64,000 bases of DNA, taken from positions 496,001 through 560,000 of the forward strand of contig NZ_CP041345.1 in NCBI RefSeq assembly GCF_013265555.1, read 5' to 3'. A program made the position numbers and the translations under genes. Positions 19,281 to 30,300 of the stretch are shown here, in pieces. The stretch is from Tenuifilum thalassicum (GTDB lineage Bacteria; Bacteroidota; Bacteroidia; Bacteroidales; Tenuifilaceae). The notes beneath the pieces were generated by a model. It did not search any database. It was given only the letters and a program-made list of their open reading frames with translations, and was not told where the DNA came from. Positions within the stretch are counted from its first letter, which is position 1, and every line of letters starts with the position of its first letter.

Positions 19281-21278
19281 ATGCTTAAATTGATCTTCAG
19301 GAATTTAATTGCAGGAGTACCCCTGTTGTTGCTGGTTTTTTTTGCCAGCTCACAGGAACTTTATAAGTACAACCTGTATGCAGTGAACAGCCATCTTCTG
19401 AACCCAGCCAATGCTCTTAATAACAACTATATGAGTTTCATGGCGGGTAGCCATATGCAATGGATGGGGGTTGAAGGCTCTCCTCGTGTATACGACTTTC
19501 GTTCGTCGTATAGGTATTCACAAAGTATGGGGCTTGGAATATCATTTTCAAATGCCAGCATGGGGCTTTACAACATAACCAACGCCTCTGTTCAATACGG
19601 ATATGGAGTTAAGCTAACAGAAAACGATTGGTTAAGGCTAGGCTTGTCGGTTGGTTATATGAACGATGCCTTTGTTCGCTCTCGCATATTAGGTGATCCC
19701 GGCGCCGACCCTTTGCTTGCTGGTAATCTCACCAAATCTTTTGTAACTGCAGGATTTGGAGCGATATATAGCTTTGAAGAGTACGAATTTCAGCTGGCCT
19801 TACCTCACCTCTATTACCGTAATAGTTTCGGTGGCGATGCATATCTGTTCGCTTCATACAAATATGCTTATAACGACGATTTACTAATTAAGCCTTCGGT
19901 TCTTGCTGCAATGGATATGCAGCAATCGTTTTTTGCCGATTTAAACGTAATGGCATTATGGCGAAACCAGTTCTGGGCACAGCTGGCCTACCGAACCGAT
20001 AATAGCATTATCTCAAGCATTGGTATCATTATCAACAGCTACAGCCTTGGGTATTCATTCCAGGTTGTTCGCACAAAGCTGTCCAACTCATACCTGGGAA
20101 CTCACGAGGTAAACTTTGGGTATGTGATGCCCGAGAAGATTGAGGTTATTCGCAAACAGGTTGTCAATGGACAGGTTAAATCTTCGGTTAATTCTAAACC
20201 GGTTAAAGCATCGGTTGAGGTTTTCTATAACAATAAGCCGGTACAGGCCGTCAATACCGACGACAATGGATTTTTCTCTGTTGAGCTAAAGGCTAACAGG
20301 GATTATACCTTTAAGCTACATGCCGAAGGATATAAACCTATAGTTGAGAGTGTTACTACAAACTCATCAACCAGAACACTGCCATTTAGCTCAAGCTTAA
20401 TTCCTACCACAATTTCAATTAAAGGTAAAGTTACCGATAGGTTATCTGGGAAGCCAATTAACGCTGATATTTTCATTAAACAGGATGGTAGAGTGGTTGC
20501 TAAGGCAGTTTCTGAGGCAGGAAATGGTTTTGTGGCTGAAATTAAACGCGACTCTATTCCTCTTGAAATTATTTATAATGCCAACGGATTCGAATCAAGA
20601 ACAGAGAATCTAACCTATGATTACCTGGCAGAAACGGTAAAAGCTAATGTTGAGCTAAACCCAATAATCAAGGTGGAGGGAGTTGTTACCGATCAGAAAA
20701 CCGGTAAGCCAATAGGTGCCAGGCTAACCCTAAGCGATGCCAAAACAGGTGAAGCTATAAGGGAGATAGTTGCCTCCTCGTCCGACGGGCATTACGAAAT
20801 CAAGCTGCCCCGTCAAACCAGCATTGCAATTGCTGCAAATGCTACGGGCTACATGTTCTATAACGATACCGTCCAATGGTATGGTAACAATTATAGTATA
20901 AAACACGATTTCTCAATGCGACCCTTAACCAAAGGGGTTAGCGTGGTTTTGAAAAATGTTGTTTTTGAGCAGGGTAGTACGGAGCTGCTTGAAAGTTCAA
21001 AACCCGAGCTCGACAATATTGCACAGGTAATGCTCGATAACCCAACCATTAAGATTGAAATCTCGGGCCATACCGATAATGTAGGCTCATACGCTGCAAA
21101 TAAGTCGCTTTCGCAAAAGCGTGCACAGGCAGCGGTTGATTACTTAATATCCAAGGGTGTTGATGGTTCTAGGCTAAAAGCGGTTGGCTATGGTCCCGAT
21201 AAACCTAGGGCTAGCAACGATACCGAGGAAGGTAGAATGCTTAACCGTAGGGTTGAGGCTGCAGTTATAAACGAGTAG
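19281..21278 (+). CDS. PorP/SprF-family protein fused to a C-terminal OmpA domain
   Basis: A 665-residue envelope protein. Signal peptide (about 1-27, FFASSQ). Residues ~28-285 are PorP/SprF-like beta-barrel sequence (YKYNLYAVNSHLLNPANALNNNYMSF at the start, then repeated aromatic strands). Three carboxypeptidase-regulatory/CNA-like beta domains follow (about 300-370, 378-455 and 460-540). The OmpA peptidoglycan-binding domain spans ~550-662, with SGHTDNVGSYAANKSLSQKRA and NRRVEAAV. PorP/SprF proteins assist secretion or anchoring of specific T9SS substrates, and OmpA domains bind peptidoglycan; one polypeptide here would link both. It lies four bases after the type B adhesin gene and 26 before the giant, so one operon is likely. 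Family calls for both ends are firm; the join is unusual. Confidence 0.88.
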   Translation: MLKLIFRNLIAGVPLLLLVFFASSQELYKYNLYAVNSHLLNPANALNNNYMSFMAGSHMQWMGVEGSPRVYDFRSSYRYSQSMGLGISFSNASMGLYNITNASVQYGYGVKLTENDWLRLGLSVGYMNDAFVRSRILGDPGADPLLAGNLTKSFVTAGFGAIYSFEEYEFQLALPHLYYRNSFGGDAYLFASYKYAYNDDLLIKPSVLAAMDMQQSFFADLNVMALWRNQFWAQLAYRTDNSIISSIGIIINSYSLGYSFQVVRTKLSNSYLGTHEVNFGYVMPEKIEVIRKQVVNGQVKSSVNSKPVKASVEVFYNNKPVQAVNTDDNGFFSVELKANRDYTFKLHAEGYKPIVESVTTNSSTRTLPFSSSLIPTTISIKGKVTDRLSGKPINADIFIKQDGRVVAKAVSEAGNGFVAEIKRDSIPLEIIYNANGFESRTENLTYDYLAETVKANVELNPIIKVEGVVTDQKTGKPIGARLTLSDAKTGEAIREIVASSSDGHYEIKLPRQTSIAIAANATGYMFYNDTVQWYGNNYSIKHDFSMRPLTKGVSVVLKNVVFEQGSTELLESSKPELDNIAQVMLDNPTIKIEISGHTDNVGSYAANKSLSQKRAQAAVDYLISKGVDGSRLKAVGYGPDKPRASNDTEEGRMLNRRVEAAVINE

Positions 21279-21304
21279 AAAGGAAATTTAACACAAGTAA
21301 AATT

Positions 21305-24300
21305 ATGAAAACATTTTTTGAAATTTCAAAAGGCTTGATTGGGAAAATCTCTACCAAGTTTCTCTTTGTAACGATTATAGCTTTGCTATATCCTATATTG
21401 GGATTCTCGTGGAATTTTGATGCCAAACAACATATACAAAACTTCTCCATCAATATGGCAACGCGTCAGGCAACTTTTAAAATGATAGTTGTTCGCGATG
21501 ATCCCAATTCTAGTAACGATGACAATATTCAAAAATTTGTAGCCAAGATTAATGGCAAGGAATATTTTCATGTCTATAATAAGCAGCATTATCCAGATTC
21601 ATATAATGTTTGCGTTTACTTTTTCACAACCCATCCAGACCAAGATGAGGAAATGTTTGGAGTTCACTTTCCCAAACCAAACCCTTTGATTGATCCTTTG
21701 ATTGATAATATACAGGTTACTATAGAGAAACAGGGGGATTACAATTATGCTATTTTTACATTCCCCCTTGCTGAAGAAGATTACTTTGCAAAAGATTACA
21801 CCTTAGAATTTGGGCAAATAGATTTTGAAGATGAGGGTAGTAACACAAATATTTATGACTATGTTTTTGGGACTATAACAGGATGGACTCCTATCACAGT
21901 AAAAAATTTCACCGGCTCTACAGATAATTGTTCCGCAATTACTCTTAACTGGCAATTCGAGTCGAAGTATCCCAATGATGTTTTTTGTAGGATAAGGAAT
22001 AATGCCGGACAGATTATTTTTTCCGGACAGGGTGCAACTTCATATGTTGATTTTTTAGGGGACCCCAAGCCCCAAAATTACAACTACACTCTTGAGGTTG
22101 GATATGGCTCAAAGTTTGCTCAGCAAGTAACTAGTAAAACCGATGGTAGTCCGCCTTATTCGGGATATTCAGACCCCTCTGGCGTTTCTGTTACAAACCA
22201 TACCTGTAAAGAGATAAAGCTATCATGGAGTGAAGGCTCAGGGGGTTCTGCTGCTGAAAAGTATTATATAAGCTGGGATGGTGGAGATGCCGAGGTTGGA
22301 AAGGATCAAAGCTCATTTTCTATTACAAGCGGGATAGAAAATAAACCCTATACGTTAAAGATACAGACTGTTAACCAGTGTGGATTTAAGACCCCCGGTG
22401 TGACTAAAACTAGCAACCCTCAACCATTATCAGCGCCTAGCTGGGTTAATGTTTCATCCCATTCGTCCGATAATACTATCAGTCTTACTTGGAGCGCTGG
22501 TTCCAATCACGACAAATATAAAATTGAACGTACTTCAGCCACAAATACGGTATTTTTTGATGATATTGACAAAAACACAACAAGCTATACCGATAAGGGG
22601 GTTTCGGGTTGCCAAACCTATACCTATAAGATATATGCTATCAATCAGTGTGTTCCTGGAGGGGTTGCATCATCAGCCAGATCCGGTAAGCTAAAACCGA
22701 ATATAACCAATACCTTTAATGCGGATAAAAGGCTAAGGGCCTCCAAGGGGTATTACAACGACAATGTTGCCCTAAATTGGGATTATGATAACGAAAATAT
22801 CATAGAAACGTTCAAAATTTATAGGCGAGATCTACCTAGTGGTGACTTTAAATTACTGGAAACAGTTGACCCAACAACATCATATACCGATAAATCGGCA
22901 ATACCCGGAAAATACTATGAGTATAAAGTAATTGGCCAAACCACTTGCGAGGATACAATTATGTCGGTACCTGAAACTGAATTTTGCAAGGACATAGGTT
23001 TCTGCGTTCAGCGAGGTATAGTTTCGGGAAATGTTAGCTTTAAGAATAAAACCGGAGTTAAGGGCGTTCATGTAATCGCCGAAACGGAGGATAAGTTCTC
23101 GGCTACCAGCCTCTACTTCCAGAACTTTAATAGCTACTTACGAGTGCCTAATAACTCAAACGATAATTACTCCGAAGAGTTCACCTTCCAATCATGGGTA
23201 CTACCCAATTCTACAGGTACTACTCAACTATTTTCAAAAGGTACACAGTACCAGGTGTTTCATCAGCCAAACCGGGTAACTTTTGTTGCAAATGGGCAGA
23301 GCTTAAGTATCGACTTTCAGCAAAAGGTTGACACCTTCTTTTGTGTAAATGCCGTTCGTGACCCCGATTCTTTATATATATACATTGTTTACAATGAGCT
23401 TGAGGTTTATAAGGCTTCGGTAAAACGAAATATTACTACACCCGATAATGCAAATGATATCTTTATTGGGGGAACCTCTAATGCTTTTATCGGTTGGATG
23501 GATGACATCAGGGTGTGGAACAAGGCTCTAACTCCCCAGCAGGTTGTTGACTACTCAATACAGTACCTTAGTGGCTCTGAGAAAGGTTTGAGAATATACT
23601 ATCATCTTGACGAAATGTTTTACAGTAATGTATACGACATCTCACGCGATGGTAGTGTGTTTAATGAGAACCACGGAAAAGTAAACGGTTGCCTTTTAAG
23701 CGATGTCATTCCTCTTAAGCGACAACTGGCTGTGAAAGGGATTACCGATATTAACGGCAATTACATAATTAGCAATATCCCTTATACGCTCGGGTCGATT
23801 TACAAAATTGTCCCTGTATATGAGATGCATGAGTTCTCGCCAACCCAGAAACAGCTATTTATCGGACCGGGCTCTTCAACCCATAATGATATTGATTTTG
23901 AGGATATTGCTGCTTTCAAGATAACGGGTGAGGTTTACTACAAGAATACAAACTTCCCGGTAAAAGATGTAAATATATATGTGGACGGCCAGGTGATCAT
24001 TCAGGAAAACGGGAAACCCGTTTCAACCGATGAGCTTGGACGGTACGAGGTTTATGTTCCGATTGGGTGGCATTACCTCTCGGTTGGTAAAACTGGTCAT
24101 GTCTTTGTTGATGAAGGGCGTTACCCCAAGGAGGGTAAAAAGAACTTCCAGGCTCCCATTAATGGGGTCAACTTTACCGATTCAACTTTAGTAAAGGTAA
24201 TTGGTCGATGTGCAGGAGGACCTGTTGAGGCTGAAAAGAAGCTGGGGTTAGGCCATACGAAAAACAACCTGGGTAATGCTGAAATACTTTTAACTACTGA

Positions 24301-27300
24301 AAAAGGGTATGATTTGTCTGTTGCACAGACCGACAGCAATGGCGTATGGACAAATACCTACCTGAAAGGCGAGGAGGATGAAACGTTCGGCTCAACTTCT
24401 TTTGCGGTTAAAAGTGTTTCCAAAGAAAATATTACCATTAATCCTGATCCGGTAACCGGAGAGTTTGTAGCTTACCTTTTACCGGAAAAGTATAAGGTTC
24501 TTGATATTACCGCTGGACAGTACACCTATCCGGAATCTGCTAAAATCACAATCGACCTTACAAATTCATATAACGATAATGAAGAGGTTGATAGCGTTCT
24601 TGTTGGTTACGATGCAATAACAGGACCTGTTTATAGGGTTGATAAGTGCTTCTACAACGAGAAGAAAGAGTTTATTTATAGAACTTCACCTGAGATAGAT
24701 GTATTCAATGCAAACGATAACTCCAAAGTTTTTTGGGAAAAGAAATATACAACTCAAAGCGGCGAAACCTTGGATATCGTTGATGTTGATGGAAATCCTT
24801 TAACCCTGCATCCAATACTAAGACAGCTAAACCCGTACAAGCTTCTCATTAAGGTGTTTGAGCGCTATATCAATATTGATAACAACAATGCTGAGGATTT
24901 AGTTCCAGTAAAAGATGGCAGGGTAGAGGTTCAAAACTTTTTGGCCATCAACAGAAATAAGATGCAGCTATCTTTAAATGATAGCGGCGAAGTGTTTTAC
25001 TCATTTACCGGAGGGTTACCAAATATTACAACCTCTGCAAATGAGGAGGAGAGCTATACGCTAACCATGGGAATAACTGCTCTCACCGGACCTAACGGGG
25101 CAATTCAAACCGATTGGAAACCCAATGGGAAAGTCTTCAGAGCATACCTCCTTGGTGGAATGCCTACCGGTAACAACTTTGTAACAACAGGCCCCAATGA
25201 AATAGATATGATTCTTAGGGACCCTCCGGGCTCGGGAAGCTATACCTATTTGGAGAAGGGGTCAACTACTACAAAAACTAATTCTTATAACATTACCAAT
25301 TCAATGGGTAATAATCTTGGTATAAGTACACAATTAGGTTTCTCTGAAACCTTTTTAATTGGTGGAATAGGAGGAGGAGTAATTCAAACAATTGAACAAT
25401 TAAATGATATTAATGTAGGGCTTTCAATATCTAATGAGTGGGTAAAAGAAGGACAATCTGTTGAAAGCATCACAAGTGTAGAGAAATGGTCAACGAGTTC
25501 AAGCAGTGATTTTGTGGGTGCCGAAGGCGATGTGTTTATTGGTCACTCAACAAATATTGTTTATGGGTTAAGCTACTTCGTTGACCTTACACCAATTGAC
25601 AAAGGTGAAGGACATGTTGGGTCAGAACTAAATGGATTAAAAATTGGTAAAACAACAGGCATAAGGGTTAGCCCTAAGTTTAACACGGCTTTCATTTACA
25701 CTCAGAAACATATTACCGACTATCTGATACCAAACCTTAAATACTTAAGGAACCAGCTTCTAATTCAGGATAATAAGTATCAGTACACATCAATGCTCCC
25801 AGTTAATGATCCAAACTTCGGAAATGATAACGATACAGCAAATGTCAGGGTAGAGTATTATCCCGAGGGGAAAAAGATTGTTGGCGATTCGTATTCTTAT
25901 TTAATTCCTGCTGATTGGCCTAAAGACTCTGCCTTTGTAGACTCTGTAAGATTTTATAATCAGCAGGTTAAGGCATGGGAAAAAATATTAGCCGATAACG
26001 AAAAGGAGAAGCTAGAAGCTAAGCAGCTTAAGAACATCTCTTTCGATGCAGGCTCAACTTATGAGAGTTCCCAAACTATAAGTTCGACAAAAACAGAAAC
26101 AAATTCTTATACTTTTAGTATTTCTGAAAGTTTAGCAAATACTGTCGGTTTTGAAATAAAGGATCAAGGTTTTACTCTTAACATGGAGACAGCACACTCT
26201 TTTTCCAAAACCTCCAGCAATGGAACCGAGGAGAATAACTACACAACCTTTGGCTATGTACTTGCCGATGAGAATGCGGGCGATTACATTTCAATTGATG
26301 TTAAGGAGGGTAAAAAACCGTTTTCTCCTATATTCATAAAGCGTGGTGGCCAAACCATGTGCCCCTACGAGGATGTTGAGAAAACTAAGTACTATCATCC
26401 GGGTACGGTTATTTCGGAGGCAACTATGAAAAGGGAGAGCCCCAGGCTCTCTTGCGACGACCCGATTGCCGAGGGTATCCCCGCCGATGAGACTGCCTTC
26501 TTTAACCTAAAAATCCAAAACATTAGTGAAACAAGGGAGGATTCTTGGTTCCAGCTTATTATTGATGAGGCATCGTCGCAACAGGGGGCACTCATTGAAA
26601 TGGATGGTAGTCCTATTGGTAATGGCCGTCTAATCTATGTACCTGGTCATACCACTGTTAATAAGGTGATTACTTTAAAGAAGATACTTGACGATGTATA
26701 TGATTATGAGAATATTAAACTTATTCTTCGTTCTACCTGCCAGGAAACAATTGCGGACACCATAAGCATTACTGCCCATTTTCTACCTATTTGTACCCCT
26801 GTAACCTTAAACCTACCACTTGACAACTGGATTATTAATACGCAGGGCGACACAACTTTGCTTTGCGAGATTTCAGATTACGATCTGAATAGCATCACCT
26901 TTAATAGTCTTAGCTTGCAATACAAGGCCGAATCCGATCAGATTTGGACTACAGCCATGAACTTCTTTGTGAATGAGAGCGATTACCAATCGGCAAATGA
27001 ACCTAAAATGCTACTAACCGATAGTAAAGCTAGCTACTCAATCCCCATGCACGATTTACCAGACAGAACCTACATCATTCAGGCAATATCTAACTGTACC
27101 GATGGTACTCACAACTTCTCTGAGCCTGCATATGGAATTAAGGATGTTAAGCAACCAAAGCCATTTGGTTCGCCACAGCCTGCCGATGGTATCCTTTCGC
27201 CTGGCGATGAAGTGCTGGTTACTTTCGATGAGCTTATTAACCCTGCTACTCTTATTACTCGTAACTTCTCTGTTAGAGGTTCTCTTAACAAATCGGAACT

Positions 27301-30300
27301 AAAGCATGAAGCATGCCTCTTCTTTGATGGGGTTAATGATTATGCGACTGCGCTTTCGGGTGTTAATCTCGACAACAAATCATGGACAATTGAGTTTTGG
27401 GTACGCAGAGGCGAGCAAAGGCCAGGGGTTATTCTTTCCCAGAACCAGATTGAACTTGGGTTTGATGCGTCCGATAAATTCTATGCAAGGCTTAATAATC
27501 AAACCATTACTTCTAATACCGTAATTTCCGATTTGCAAACATGGTATCATGTTGCAGTAACATACGACTATGCTTCCAAAACATCAAATATCTACATCAA
27601 CGATATTATTGATAGAGAGGCTGTTCCTGTAACCGCTGAGTTCAAGGCAAATGGAAAACTATATGTGGGAAAATCAGTTGATGGAAATAGCAAGTTCTCC
27701 GGATTCATACATGAGTTAAGGGTTTGGGAAAAGCCATTAGGGTTTGCAACGCTTTACTCAATGGTTTACACCAAGCTGGTTGGAAATGAGCTTGGACTAT
27801 CCAGCTATTGGCCTATGGATGAAGCTAATGGTGAGTTGGCCGCCGATAAATCTCGTAACAGGCATTTATCGCTGTTTGGGGCTGAATGGAGGGTTTTCCC
27901 TACTGGCTTTGCATCGGAGCTAAAGAGCGGCGGATACATGACACTTCCTGGTAATAATATTGCATTTACGGAGTTAAACAATTTCACGGTTGAATTCTAC
28001 TTTAAAGGCGACCATCAAACAAATGTAGTGCTATTCTCAAATGGTAGGGGGGATGGTAGCGACTACTCGCCCAGAACCGATTATATTTGGAATATTGGTT
28101 TTGATGCTACAGGCAAGCTCTATGCAAAGAACAATGGTAATGTAATTCTGGCCGATAAGGATGTGCTGGATAATAAGTGGCATCATTTGGCGCTAATTGT
28201 AAATAGAGCAGCAAACACCCAGCTATTGATCGATGGTAAGCTGGTAGCTCAAAAATCGAGTGCTGAGTTTGGTGGAATGGCTGCTGCAAACTTCTGTTTT
28301 GGTGCCCAACAGTATTTACCGGCTGGTGCTCCTTACACATACGATCAGAACTTTGTTGGTGCATTGGACGAGATTAGGGTTTGGAACTTGGCCAGAACAG
28401 TTAAGCAGATTGAACTGGATATGAACTCTAAGTTGATGGGTACAGAAATGGGACTTGTTGCCTATGTACCTTTCGATAAGTATGATGCACTTGGAACTGA
28501 ACTAATTCCTTCGACAGTTGAGGTGGTTGATGGTAACATTGATATTTCAACCAATAGCTGCGAGCTGGCAAATGTAGACGTGCCTAATATTAAAGATGTT
28601 CGACCGGTTAAGAATCTTAATTTCGATTGGAGTGTATATGAGAACCAGCTGCTTATCAACCTTAAGGAGCAGCCTGCAACCATTGAAAAATGCATAATTG
28701 AGTTTACTGTTGAGGAGGTTCAGGATATGCATAAAAACCGTATGGCTTCGCCTATAACCTGGACCGCCTATGTAAACAAAAATGCTGTGGTTTGGGATGA
28801 GTATGAGGTGAACCTCCAAAAACGAGTAAACGAGCCGCTTGAGTTTTCCGTTAAGATTATGAATCTTGGTGGTACCCAGCAAAACTATACTATCACTGGT
28901 TTACCCTCATGGCTAACTACCGATGATGCAAAGGGTTCACTTTCGCCTCTTTCAGAAAAGACAATCAAGTTTACAGTTAATCCTGTCCTCAATATAGGCG
29001 ATTATGCGCCAACTATCTACCTAACATCCGACTTTGGCTATGCCGAGAAACTGAATGTTAATCTTAATGTTTACAAAGAGGCACCCGATTGGAATGTCGA
29101 TACTGATAAATACCAGTATTCTATGGGGGTTGTTGGTAAGCTTAAAATTAACGAGTCGTTCTCAACTAACCCCAACGATATGATTGCAGCATTTGTAGGC
29201 GACGAGTGTCGAGGAGTTGCTAAGTCATCCTATGTTAAGGATCTTGACACATATCTGGTATTTCTAACAATAAATAGCAACCAGCAGTCGGGCGAAAAAG
29301 TTACATTCAGGATCTGGAATGCTTCCGAAGGCTTAGAACACACCGATGTTACACCAACCTTAACCTTTAGCTATAATGATATTGTTGGTACAATTTCTGA
29401 ACCGTTAATTTTTGAAACCAATAGTAATACCAAGTTTACTCAGCCTATTAGTGAGGGTTGGAACTGGATCTCATTTAATACCTATAGCCAGAACTTATCC
29501 AGCGTACCAGCCATGCTATCATCACTTTCTCTTACAAATGGCGATCAGGTTAAATCCCAGTCGGCCTTTGCTAACTATTCACCAAGTTACGGATGGTACG
29601 GTTCGTTAAATAGCATAGGGTTTAATAATAAGGAGATGTATATGCTGAAACTTGCTAAGAGCGGTACATTAATCTATTCTGGCAGCAGGTTAAGCCCAAT
29701 TAATATTCCTATTCCAATTGTAAAAGGATGGAACTGGGTAGGTTATACCCCATCGGTTAACATGACCGTAAACGATGCTTTAGCCAATATCGATCCCGCT
29801 GCTGGCGATGTGATTAAATCGCAAACCCAGTTTGCAGTTTACGATCCTAATTTGGGTTGGGTTGGTAACTTAACCTACATGGTTCCAGGTCGTGGGTATA
29901 TGTTTAAAACACAGGCCGATATCGATTATCTGATTTACCCTGAAAGCGGATTAAGTAAGGGTAATGGTACCAAAATGGCAAATAAGTCAACTGTAGAATG
30001 CCCCTGGTCGTTTGAGCCGTTCAAGTATCCTGGTAATATGAGTGTAATTGCCGAAGTATTGGTTAATGACTTTGCAACCGATAGCTTAATAGTAGGTGCC
30101 TTTGTTAACCAGGAGTGCAGGGGATGGGCTTATCCTACTAAAGTAAACAATAGGTACCTTTATTTCCTTACCATACAAGGTGAAGATAAAGAGAATGTTG
30201 AGTTTAAACTATTCGGCGTAAAATCGGGTTATGTTTACGAAGTTGATGAAGGGTTGAGTTTTGATCTTAACAGTGTTGTTGGCAATTTAGTTTCGCCATA

